Shown here piece by piece: positions 24,241-33,391 of a stretch of DNA of 64,000 nt. The stretch comes from Gordius sp. MW1. Lineage: Eukaryota; Nematomorpha; Gordioida; Gordea; Gordiidae. The notes under the pieces were generated by a model. That model saw only the letters and a program-made list of their open reading frames with translations. It was not told where the DNA came from and did not search any database. The DNA lies in the NCBI GenBank assembly GCA_964036665.1, contig OZ038533.1, forward strand, positions 4,636,001-4,700,000, in the 5' to 3' direction. Numbering within the stretch: the first letter of the stretch is position 1; each line of letters opens with the position of its first letter. The translations under genes and the position numbers were made by a program.

Positions 24241-25833
24241 AAAAAAAAGGAGAAGATGAAGTCTCAAAAAATAAAAATGAAGTAAAGTGATTATAACAAC
24301 GATGATATAGATACAAAAAAAAATTTTATCTTCCGTTTTATTGAGCTTAAAATATGACTTTATAAATGTTATTCCCGCGGATAATATTATAAATTCGTTT
24401 CAACATCGAATAAAAGGCGTAATGAAATACTAAAGACTAATTTTAATATTTAATAAAAAATTATCTGGGCTTTCAAACTTGTTTTTAACTTTTTAACAAT
24501 TTCAAAATATATTAAAATATTAAATTTACGAAAATTTTATCCTGGATTCAATTTAATTGTCCGTCTCACATGCTTACTGTTTAATATATTTTGCCTATTT
24601 TTATGTACCACATGCACATATAAAGCCAATGATTTTCCAAAAAATAGTTTGTACACCATTTTTTCCCCTTTATAAGTGATAACCCATCAAAAGTTTGATA
24701 AATTAATGTTAATAACAAATTCCTGAATTTTATAGATAATTGTTAACGCATCAAAATTTTCAAGGAATAAAAATACCAAAAAAATTCCTTTTGGTGTGCC
24801 TTGGGATTCAACAAAATGTACACAAACACTAATTTATTCTGTGCATCTCACATCTCTAATTTCATTTTAAGAGATTTATTAGTAGGAGCATTATCTTAAA
24901 ATTATTCTTAACGAGGGACAAAATTTAAATTCAATACAAATCTCTAATTTCATCTAAAGTTATTAAGTATGACAGAATATTTTTAAGGTTCATTTAGCCG
25001 TTAAATTTATTAGTTCATTTTTAATTTTTAGGTGGTGTAAAGGGGGGGGGGGGGTTGTGAAAATATGTCTATAATATCACCAGGGGCAATAACTTTAAAA
25101 TACTCATTCTCGAACGAATTTTAATTTAATAATTTTTTTTTTTTGTATTTATGTTATAAATACGCCTTTTGAGGATCTAGCCTTAATAAGGGCTTTTAAA
25201 TGTTCTCATTGTTTTCCTGCTATAAATGCTGCCAATATTGCATATGTAAAATTAAAATTTGTTATATATATGGCCAAGATTTTTGGGGGTTTTGGCAATA
25301 AAATATTTTTATAAAAACTTTGTTGTATCGTTTTTTACTGTTTGTATTATTTTTTAAAATGTCAACAATTTCTTGTCAATATCCCCGTTCTACTTTGCGC
25401 CCTTACCATTTATTTATACAAAAACCATTATATCAAGTGAAATTTTCTATCGTTTCAACTATATTACTTTGTTTTATTTATGAGCAAATTTTATTTATTT
25501 GATGCTCTAGAAACATGCGGGTCTAAGACATACCAGTGTGATGTTATTCGAAAAAATACACAAAGTAGTAGCGGTATTTTAACTTTGTCCAACGTTTATG
25601 AGGAAAAAATTTTTCATTTACATTTGACCCATGGTCGTTCAGGTTTTGGATTAAAGGGGGGAGGGGAGGGGAGAAACATAATTTCTTTTAATTTTTAAGA
25701 GGTTTTTTAGTTAAAATTTTTTTGCCCCCCTCCGCATGACTTGACCAGCTCAGCCCCCCCCCCAAAGGCAAAAAGGCTAGCTACGCCACTGGTTATAGTT
25801 TGTCAATATTCTCCCAAGTATAAAAAAATAATA

Positions 25834-26330
25834 GCGTATGCATTTCAATATATTGGATAATTGTAGTTATATACATCCATGGCAATCAAATGTCTAACAC
25901 CTCTTTATAAAAATTTCTAATAAGCAATATTATACATACACGAGTAGTTCATTAGGCAATCGGTTATAACCATGTTATAACACAATAGCTTATGCATTTC
26001 AATATATTTCTGATTGTAGTTATATACATCTATAGCAATTAAATATATAACCTCTCTTTATATAAATTTCTAATTAGCTATATTATATACACACGAGTAT
26101 TCCATTAGGCAATCGGTTGTAACATAATAGCTTATGCATTTCAATATATTTCTGATTGTAGTTATATACATCTATAGCAATTAAATATCTAACCTCTCTT
26201 TATATACATTTCTAATAAGCTACATTATATATACACGAGTAGTTCATTAGGCAATCGGTTATAACATTATGGCTTATGCATTTCAATATATTTCTAGTTG
26301 TATAACCTCCTTTTTTATATATTTTAAATA
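25834..26330. repeat. Tandem repeat array, period about 140-148 bp, 3.3 units
   Basis: Units start at about 25834, 25985, 26128 and 26270 with CTTATGCATTTCAATATATT (the first slightly changed) and contain GTAGTTATATACATC and TAGGCAATCGGTT. The last unit is partial. Their similarity implies more recent amplification than in the left array. Confidence 0.8.
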
Positions 26331-26553
26331 TGCTATTAATAATAATATAAACACGCATGTTTAGTTAAAAGACATGATTTAATGTATTTAATTATCATAT
26401 CACGATTACTTAAGCAGTTTGGTTATATGAAAGCCTTAACTTAGTTTATTATCTAATCGTATACAAAATAGTAGCTTATGCATTTTAATACTTGTTTAAC
26501 TACATACATTTTATTCCAATTCTACACCCACATGTTATTAGATTTAGTGATTT

Positions 26554-26733
26554 GGTGGCCCGTCAACTCGCCGAAAACAATCTCGCCGAATTTAAACCCC
26601 CTAAAAAAGGTCCCCAAATTTGTGATTGGTTGAATGGGGGACGATTTTAAGCTGAGGGACATTAAACAACCAATCAGAAAATGTCCCTTGGTGAGTTTCG
26701 GCGAGATTGTTTTCGGCGAGTTGATAGGGCACC
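26554..26733. mobile_element. Mutator-type MITE, 180 bp
   Basis: Long inverted ends of about 36 bp start GGTGGCCCGTCAACTCGCCG and GGTGCCCTATCAACTCGCCG. The flanks are a perfect 9-bp repeat TAGTGATTT (26545-26553, 26734-26742). A 9-bp duplication with long inverted ends is the Mutator (MULE) signature. Related ends are at 51479-51600. Confidence 0.85.
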
Positions 26734-27037
26734 TAGTGATTTATTTGTTAATTTGTATTTATTTATAAAATAATATTATACATTTTGATATAGCTTATTT
26801 TGTTTTAATTAACAATTATAGTATACTTTTATTTTATTAAGTAGTTGAATTACATATTATAATTTCACCATTTTATAAATTTTAGTTTTATTGTCTACTT
26901 TGGGATGTTTTTTACATAATGCATTTCGGAGATTGTGCACCAGATTCGATTTTTCTAGACCGATACGAGACGAGATTTTCATAATCGCTCCCGAGACGAG
27001 ATTTTGTTTTCGAGACCGAGACGAGATCGAAACACTA

Positions 27038-27320
27038 GGCACCACAATGCAAAACAATTTATAAAAGGCAAGCCTTTTCGTTTCGGCTATAATATGTGGC
27101 GTGCTGCAACAAAAAATGGCTACCTTGTCACATTTCAACCTTACCAGGGGGCTAAATTTTCCGTAAAGACAAAACAAAATAAGTTTAGGAGGAGCGGTCA
27201 TATTAGACTTAGTAAATCAACTCCCACCAGAATTTGGTCCTTTCCTTACAATATTTATTTCGATAATTTTTTTACGAGCCACAATTTAATGATATGTCTT
27301 TCAAAGATGAATATTGGGGG
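27038..27320 (+). pseudogene. piggyBac transposase, part 2
   Basis: It resumes the frame of part 1 with FGHHNAKQFIKGKPFRFGY and the long conserved core, then FPYNIYFDNFFTSHNL, which carries the second catalytic aspartate. The end at about 27320 falls where piggyBac proteins have an IGxTGT(I/V)R motif. The following 550 bp are intron-like or inserted DNA before the frame picks up again. Confidence 0.8.
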
Positions 27321-27324
27321 CTGT

Positions 27325-27470
27325 CGTGGTTGTCTCTTATACACAGTCTCTCATTGCTGTGCAGTATACCATACGCGTCTCCCCTCCCCCTCATCTCTCT
27401 CTCTCTCCTCGCTTTGTTATACGCGTCTACTAATGCCAGCTGCGCTCATGCGTGGATGATAGTACTAGAG
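27325..27470 (+). repeat. Dispersed repeat, diverged third copy
   Basis: It shares CTCGCTTTGTTA, ACGCGT and TAATGCCAGCTGCGCT with 60740-60958 and 62856-63050. It lies in the interruption between piggyBac transposase parts 2 and 3. Confidence 0.6.
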
Positions 27471-27745
27471 AATTAATAGTTCTTTTGTTCGCAATTTTTA
27501 TGAGATTTGATAATGCGAATCATTCTCGTTTTTCTATAATATAGTTGTAACTTTTATGTTCTGCTATCGTCGCGCGCGGGACTTACGAACTAATATTATC
27601 AAATGAATTATGTAATTCTCTAGATTGGAATCAGTAGATTATTCAGATTGAATAAACTAAATTAATTAAAGGGTTAAAAATAAATGACTAGATTTTCATG
27701 AATAAATAATTATCGATTAATGTAATTAACCTGAGTTTGAGAGTA

Positions 27746-27899
27746 AATATAAATAGTAAAGTAATCATCCCTTGTTATTATGTTTTATTCTTTCTTTCAG
27801 GGGCACAGGAACGGTGCGGGTCAATATAAATAGTAAAGTAATCATCCCTTGTTATTTTGTTTTATTCTTTCTTTCAGGGGCACAGGAACGGTGCGGGTC
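27746..27899 (+). repeat. 77-bp tandem duplication spanning a splice acceptor
   Basis: Two copies (27746-27822, 27823-27899) differ at one base. Each ends with TTCTTTCTTTCAG followed by the first bases of piggyBac transposase part 3, so an intron 3' end and its exon border are doubled. Confidence 0.85.
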
Positions 27900-28503
27900 A
27901 ATCGTTTAAAATGCCCGATCATCGATGTAAAAGAACGAGGGTTTCTATAAAAAAACTATGGAATGATAATAATATTGTCACAATGTTGTCAAATTGTCAT
28001 GGGGTCAAGCCTATCACCTCTATTGGAAGAATCACTAAAGCGGAAAAAATAGAAACAAATTGTAATTTAATATCCTCATAAGATCAAAATGTCTAATTAT
28101 TTTATGGGCGGTGTCGACCGCTTTCGCCAAAAATATTGATGCAACTAGATTATCATTTCGCGACAGAAAAATGGTATTTTCCTATATTTGCATTTGGGCT
28201 GGATGCTGCATGCCAAAATGCATGGCTCTATATTGCTTCAATAGGGGAAAAAATACATGATTTAGTTTCAAAAGAGAGATGGTGCAAAATTAAAAAATAC
28301 GAACAACCGCCTAAACGGACTTTAAACCCCAAATTAACTAATTTTAAGAATAATATAACTATACATCAAAAGGTATCGTGTACTCAGAGGCGTTGTGTCG
28401 TCTGTCATAAAGCTAGTAGAATTTTATGTTCATATTGTAAAGTAGGCCTTCTCATACATTGTTGGTCAATATTTCATAATAATTTACATATTTATACTCA
28501 TTG
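27878..28503 (+). pseudogene. piggyBac transposase, part 3 with Cys-rich C terminus
   Basis: After TTTCTTTCAG the sequence reads GTGTVRVNRLKCPIID in one frame, then MGGVDRF with the third catalytic aspartate. The open piece 28136-28504 has QNAWLYIAS and the C-terminal zinc-binding pattern CTQRRCVVCHKASR...CSYC..GLLIHCW..FH. Several frame changes are needed, so the gene is dead. Confidence 0.8.
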
Positions 28504-28778
28504 ATGTTAGTTAATATATTTTTATGTATTTTATAAAAAAAATCATCATTATTTGATACATAATTGTAAAATTTAAAACGTGAGTATATTTGTGCTGCCC
28601 AGTGTAACCTGTAGGTGACACCCCTTTTTTCTCAAAGTAAATCATTTTTTTTTAATTTTTCAATTGTTTAGCTTTCTTTAGCATGTAAGAAAGCCCAGAA
28701 AAAAATTTCATTAAAATTTTTTTGGCCGAACTGGTTCTCTGATACCTGTCGGGTTAATATTAAAAAAATTCCTAAGTG

Positions 28779-29709
28779 TGGTCAGCCAACGTCAACCCAG
28801 GGACCCCCTTCCCCATAACCTCTAGACAAAAGGATTGGGATGCTGGCCTCGTATCGCGCTCCGTTGATTACCTCTTATCGAGTTGCGACGCCCGCCAGCA
28901 CTTCAACCTTAAATCTTTAGTTTTTGACGGATCGGGTCACGAGTGGCTTGAAGCTTATCCTAGCTCACTTTCTGGATTGATGTTGGAGGACCCAGAGCTA
29001 GCATACGCCATCGCCCTCAGACTAGGAATTCCCTATTCAAAGGAATATTCCTGCCGCAACTGCTCCCAGAGCATAGACATTTATGCAAGGCATCCCCTAC
29101 ACTGCCTTTACAATAAATTTAAATACATAAGGCACGAAAAGGTGAATAGCCTTATCCAAGCCGCTTTTAAAAAAGCCAACATTCCCTCCGTTTTAGAGCC
29201 GTCAGACCCTTCGTTGGAGGGAAGGATGCGACCAGACGGCTCAACCCTTATCCCTTGGCAAAATGGTCTACCCCTTAAATGGGATTTCACCTGCATAGAC
29301 ATTTTCGCCCCCTCTAACCAAAACTACAACGCTTTGACTCTCGCCGAACACCGCAAAACGGTTAAATACCAGGCCCTCCTACAATCTAATATTTTTACCC
29401 CTATCGTTGCCTCGTGTTCTGGGACTTTTGGTCCGGCCGCCATTAAGCTTTTTAAGGAAATCAGCCTTCGCTGCCCGCCCTCTAAATATTCCACTAATTT
29501 TTTACTTAAACAAAAAATTGGTATTTTTATAGCTAAGTACAATTTTAAATCCCTGGCCGACAGTTGGCCACTTTTACAAGATGACACATGCGACATTTTT
29601 GAATCATAATATCTTTATTTTGTTTTACATCCGCTATATTTTTCGAATTTTGACACTTCGTTTTTATAATGTTCTTACGTTCAAATAAACAATATATACA
29701 TTTAAAAAA
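28779..29709 (+). mobile_element. 5'-truncated R2-like LINE inserted in the outer hAT
   Basis: GC-richer DNA with an uninterrupted frame and an AAAAAAAA tail interrupts a sequence that is contiguous in the family copy near 20390 (CCTAAGTGT before, AATATTATATATTTTTGC after). 5' truncation is usual for LINEs. No clear target duplication is visible. The ORF has no stop, so the insertion is young relative to its surroundings. Confidence 0.75.
28780..29609 (+). CDS. LINE C-terminal domain with zinc ribbon and restriction-like endonuclease motifs
   Basis: The preserved piece is about 275 residues. In order: QKDWDAGLVSR and AYPSSLSGLMLEDPELAYAI, which follow the reverse transcriptase in this group; a CxxC...H...C zinc ribbon (CRNCSQSIDIYARHPLHC); RHEKVNSLIQAAF; then RPDG with W-D-F about 16 residues later and DIFAPSN. 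CCHC followed by RH-N and PD...D is the known signature of restriction-like endonucleases in R2, NeSL and CRE elements. The catalytic residues seem to be present. The reverse transcriptase itself is missing, so the fragment cannot move alone. Confidence 0.7.
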
Positions 29710-30829
29710 AAATAAACATTATATATTTTTGCAAACAAATTTAAAAATTTTGGCAATCATTTACTTACCCTTAGTGTATACGATTTTAAAAGTACAATAG
29801 AGTAATGAGTTTTCTAGAAGTTTTTATGCTTCAACTAATAGTATGCCTCCCAAATTTTTGAATGGTAATAAGACATTATTTGAAAAACATAGTTTTGTCA
29901 TATGCATTACTTTTCACATTAAAAGCTGGGTTGGCAGGTGCAATCAAATTTACTATAATTTCTATAATTGTGCAATAAAAAATAAATACACGAAACTATA
30001 CTGTACTAGATAAATTACTATTTAATGGCATAGTTAGTTAGACTGGAAGGTAATTAATTAGAATACAAATTTGATTATAATGATTTTTGTCATAAAATTA
30101 AATACGTGTACTTTAATTTGAAGTTTAAAACCTTTTGTCCTTGATCCTTTAATAATTTTACTTTAATTATTGATTTTACTACGTTTTCATATGTGTAACT
30201 AATTATCAATTCTGTAAATAATAATATGTGTATTTAAAGTCACCTGCACTTTGTGGTTTATAGCAATAAACTCCATGGGCTATAATCGATGATGGTAATA
30301 TCAATGGACTAAAACGTTTGCCTTAAATATGTTAAAATCTACTTAGAAGCTTCAGGGCTAATAAAGGATCTCAATTTGCTCAATTATGCAACTAAGTCAA
30401 CTATAGGCGAACTTATACTTTTCTAAGTCTATTTATAGTTGACAAACACAGTGAATCTGATACAAATGTTATAAATTTAATTTTCTATACTTTAAATTTA
30501 TTTATAGTTTTTTTAGTCTGCACTTTCCATGGAAAATGTTATCTTTATAAATTAATTCATATTGTCAATGAGATGTCGTGTCCCGCTAAATCTTTAAAAT
30601 GTTTGTGTATTAAAGTTTTTAAAAAAATATAAAAGTTTGCCATTTGGATTTTTAAACACTTATTTAATATTTAAAGAAAGGAAAAAGTTTTATTCCATAT
30701 ATATATTTTAAAAAAGTCGAGACGAGAACTCGTCGAGACGAGATTTTTCTGGACCGAGACGAGATTGAGAGTTTCATAATCGCTCCCGAGACGAGATTTT
30801 GTTTTCGAGACGACGAGATAGAAACACTA

Positions 30830-30961
30830 GTTATGAAAATTCCAACTGCGTGTTGGGGAGTTTGGCAATCCACAGACTTTTTAGAATATTCTCGTCCTTA
30901 AATATTTTTCTAGATGCGATTTTAAATAAAGTAGGAGTTGAGGCGGAGCGCGGTCGCCGAG
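30830..30961 (+). pseudogene. Host coding fragment, continuation after hAT insertion
   Basis: Once the hAT element and one copy of its 8-bp duplication are left out, the frame from 19028 continues as SYENSNCVLGSLAIHRL and FLDAILNKVGVEAERG. It ends at the donor CCGAG|GTATAG in phase 1. A short intron (30962-31045, 84 bp) follows. Confidence 0.45.
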
Positions 30962-31045
30962 GTATAGTTCATTGGAAATATTTCTCAGCTTTTTCTCATC
31001 GCTGTCTCCTATTCTTTTTAAAATAAGCTATCTTTTTATCGTACA

Positions 31046-31102
31046 GAAGGAATTATGGGAACTCAAAAATTAGATCTAAGATTTCTTCCGCAAGTTGACG
31101 GG
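31046..31102 (+). pseudogene. Putative small exon downstream of the split fragment
   Basis: The acceptor TTTTTATCGTACAG is followed by 57 bp that continue the phase-1 frame as GIMGTQKLDLRFLPQVDG. It ends at the near-consensus donor GGG|GTAAGG. The phase match and the good splice sites on both sides support real splicing history. The large gypsy element begins 73 bp further on. Confidence 0.45.
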
Positions 31103-31175
31103 GTAAGGATTCAAGTAATTAACAGTATTTATTTTTAAGATGTGATGTTTCTATTAAAAAAGGGAATTTACTTAG

Positions 31176-31602
31176 TGTGGTAATCGCCGTACGTATATCT
31201 AATCAGTTACTGGTGCGTGCTACACGTCAGTCATATCAATTCACTTATTTACACGTCAATCACGCCAAGCCATTTAATAATGCGCATTATACATCGATGG
31301 GGAAGCACTATTGGTATTGATGTTGTTGTGTTGTTGACACCATCGTGGTATAAAAGATAGAAGACAACAAACATACAGACACTCTTCCATTTGTTTTACC
31401 CACATCATTTTTTTATCTGTTTTCCCATTGTAATCTCGCCACTCATCTTTTTTACCTTATAGTCTTTTAACGTTCGTATTAATTGTTATATTCGGAATTT
31501 ATGTAAGTAATAAAGATTAAACGTTCATAGTATTACGGTTCTATAATATCTTTATCAATAATTAATAAATAGTATTATCATGGTGTCTTTTGTCTTTCTA
31601 TA
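31176..31602 (+). repeat. 5' LTR of the large gypsy element
   Basis: It begins TGTGGTAATCGCC and ends TTTCTATA. A TATAAAAG box lies at 31349-31356 and an AATAAAG signal at about 31509, giving a usual promoter and polyadenylation layout. The end is TA, not CA, and is fixed by the target duplication. Confidence 0.9.
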
Positions 31603-32210
31603 GTGGTGATAGCGGTAAAGCTTGTCATAAATTTTTAGTAATAATGAGTAACTTATTGTTTTTTATATTTATAATCTTAATTGTATATTTTATTTTAACG
31701 ATTAAATATTTTAGAATTTATATTATTAAAATGCTTTTATTATGTTTGCTAGAATAAACGTTTAGGTTTCGTTAATACTAATCCACTGTTGCAGTTAAAT
31801 TTTAACTTCGGTGTGCAATTAATTTTAGTGTTGTGATTAGTTACATTTAATATTTAATTTCAAGTATATACGGGAAAGATTTATTGTGGGGTACGGCTTT
31901 GATTTAAACATTTTGGGTTTATAAATTTACTTTGCGTTTTTTTACACGTAATTTATATATCATAGATTTATAGTGTTTTTTCGCAAATTTGAATTAATTA
32001 ATTTTCTTTTAGAACGTACTTTTTCGAAAAATTCTTGTACTATTAGTTTTTTGGTTTTAGTTATTATAATGTTTTTTTTTGAAGAGCCCAGACAGTGTGA
32101 TATCAATTTCTACATAGACTTATGTAGAACTAACTGGGGTGTTTTGTTAGTGGTAATTAGTTTTATGTTCGTGTGGTATAAAATAATGCAAAGGGGGGGC
32201 TTAAGTTAAC
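31603..32210 (+). other. Leader of the large gypsy element
   Basis: AT-rich sequence after the 5' LTR. No convincing primer-binding site was identified. A 78-codon hydrophobic ORF (31973-32209) ends just before the zinc-knuckle ORF and shows no known motif. Confidence 0.4.
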
Positions 32211-32852
32211 GTGGTGAGCAAGAATATTAGATGTTTTATTTGCGGTAATCCGCACGTGTTAAGATATTGTGATAGAAGAGGAGGCGGTAGGAACTTTAAA
32301 AACAAAGGGAATAGATTTAATTACGGTAACAAGGATAGTAATGATTTTAGCAATGTTCCAGTTAGGAGGAATAAATTTAACGACGGTACTTTTGACAATG
32401 CGCCAGTTCAATGGAATAGATTTAATTACGGTAACGGGGATAGTAATGATTTTAGCAATGTTCCAATTAGGAGGAATAAATTTAACGACGGTAATTTTGA
32501 CAATGCGCCAGTACAAGGGAATAGATTTAATTACGGTAACAGGGATAGTAATGATTTTAGCAATGTTCCAGTTGGAGGAATAAATTTAATGACGGTACTT
32601 TTGACAATGCGCCAGTTCAATGGAATAGATTTAATTACGGTAACAGGGATAGTAATGATTTTAGCAATGTTCCAGTTAGGAGGAATAAATTTAATGACGG
32701 TACTTTTGACAATGCGCCAGTTCAATGGAATAGATTTAATTACGGTAATAGGGATAGTAATGATTCTGGTAATGCTACGGTTAGGTTTAATGGGGGTAAT
32801 AATTTTAATGCTCCTGTGGCGAATTGTGTGCATGCCGCGGAGGCGGTGTTGA
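32211..32852 (+). CDS. Gag-like ORF: zinc knuckle followed by 35-residue repeats
   Basis: The start region has CFICGNPHVLRYC, a short CX2CX3HX4C knuckle. Then about 4.6 copies of a 105-bp unit encode repeats rich in Asn, Asp, Phe and Arg (FNYGN, DSNDFSNVP, NKFNDG, FDNAPVQ). Because 105 is a multiple of three the repeat is open over long distances in other frames and on the minus strand. The role is probably nucleic-acid binding in a virus-like particle. No capsid domain was recognised. Fossil, broken. Confidence 0.6.
   Translation: MVSKNIRCFICGNPHVLRYCDRRGGGRNFKNKGNRFNYGNKDSNDFSNVPVRRNKFNDGTFDNAPVQWNRFNYGNGDSNDFSNVPIRRNKFNDGNFDNAPVQGNRFNYGNRDSNDFSNVPVGGINLMTVLLTMRQFNGIDLITVTGIVMILAMFQLGGINLMTVLLTMRQFNGIDLITVIGIVMILVMLRLGLMGVIILMLLWRIVCMPRRRC
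32310..32790 (+). repeat. 105-bp tandem repeat, about 4.6 units
   Basis: Units begin with AATAGATTTAATTACGG at 32310, 32415, 32520, 32624 and 32729 and differ at a few positions only. It is a coding minisatellite inside the gag-like ORF. Confidence 0.9.
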
Positions 32853-32989
32853 GGGAGAAAGTGAGTAAAAATGATTGTTTGGCATGTGGAAGTGGCTTGC
32901 CATCGACGCAGGCTAGCTCAGGGGCTGTAGGGCGTTGACTATATGTTAACGTCCCTAGCTCATATTACTCTAACATAAATTTTAATTTG

Positions 32990-33096
32990 ACAAGCTCCAT
33001 TCCCCAATTATTGTTTGGTACTCGACTGCCCACGGCGAAGGTGTGGGTGGACGGTACGTTAATTAATTTCATTTTAGACTCTGGGGCTTGTGTCCA
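32990..33096 (+). pseudogene. Gypsy protease fragment
   Basis: LFGTRLPTAKVWVDGT is followed by FILDSGA, the active-site motif of retropepsins. The region is then interrupted by the antisense RT element, and coding of the host element resumes after 36500. Fossil. Confidence 0.7.
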
Positions 33097-33391
33097 AACA
33101 TGGCCGTTAGGCGTCCATGATTGGACCTGTGGGTTCCGGCAGGGCAAATCCCTGCTATCCCCCACAGCGTTTATTGATTTTTCAAAAATAAACTACAAAT
33201 ATGCAAGTAAATAAACATAAGTATGAGCAACGCGTAAAAAGGTAAATATGGTGGCGAAATTTTAATGTAAGGTTGATAAGGTATTGAACGAATCAGGTAT
33301 ATATAAATGTACGACAACGCGAAATGCCAAAGAGCGGTGGCTAAGTATAGGTTTTCGTTTATATACGCGTGTATCGAAGATCGCGCATGGG

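Larger units (their letters stand above)
23463..25791. mobile_element. hAT element, CAGTGGC type
   Basis: Ends are CAGTGGCTAAGCTAG and the inverse of CAGTGGCGTAGCTAG. The flanks GTTATAAT (23455-23462) and GTTATAGT (25792-25799) form an 8-bp duplication with one mismatch. The interior has no long ORF and contains a smaller MITE, a poly-G run and a hammerhead-like motif. Confidence 0.8.
21687..26940. other. Composite insert of unclear class within the inner hAT
   Basis: The right subterminal array of the inner hAT is split here: GAGATTTTTC stops at about 21686 and TTTTTCTAGACCG resumes at about 26953. The insert holds a tandem repeat array, a GATCC-type hAT, a CAGTGGC hAT and a Mutator-type MITE. 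I found no inverted ends or duplication for the insert as a whole. Confidence 0.5.
20203..27037. mobile_element. hAT element 'inner', GAGACGAG family, inside the piggyBac transposase
   Basis: Same ends as the outer element: TAGTGATGCGG, and the inverse of TAGTGTTTC at the right. The flanks GGCACCAC at 20195-20202 and 27038-27045 are a perfect 8-bp duplication. Leaving it out joins SMDACVVP to the FGHHNAKQF part of the transposase in frame. It was itself hit by a complex insert (about 21687-26940). Confidence 0.9.
19264..28753 (+). mobile_element. piggyBac element nested in the outer hAT
   Basis: TTAA is present on both sides (19260-19263 and 28754-28757). The inverted ends are CCCGAGAGGTACCAG and the inverse of CCCGACAGGTATCAG. 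Subterminal GTGTAACCTGTAGGTGACAC occurs near both ends. The sequence on either side of the element fits the uninterrupted family copy at 20380. Leaving out the hAT nested at 20203-27037 gives about 2.65 kb, a normal piggyBac length, with transposase pieces in the expected order. Confidence 0.88.
19029..30829. mobile_element. hAT element 'outer', GAGACGAG family, with nested insertions
   Basis: Ends are TAGTGATGCGG at the left and the inverse of TAGTGTTTC at the right. The flanks GTTATTAA (19021-19028) and GTTATGAA (30830-30837) make an 8-bp duplication with one mismatch. Clusters of GAGACGAGAC lie just inside both ends. Without the nested piggyBac and LINE the element is about 1.4 kb and codes for no transposase, so it is non-autonomous. 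It sits in a host coding fragment. Confidence 0.85.

Noticed and set aside
27331-27346. A 15-16 base match to the Tn5 mosaic end (TGTCTCTTATACACA).
   Set aside because: It lies inside a diverged copy of a dispersed repeat whose other copies have a similar but not matching string, so chance change is likely. A raw-read check would settle whether adapter sequence is involved.
29108-29596. Minus-strand ORFs over the R2-like fragment.
   Set aside because: They are shadows of the conserved plus-strand domain.
32259-32833. Long minus-strand and second plus-frame ORFs over the 105-bp repeats.
   Set aside because: They follow from the unit length being a multiple of three. The zinc knuckle fixes the gag-like frame.
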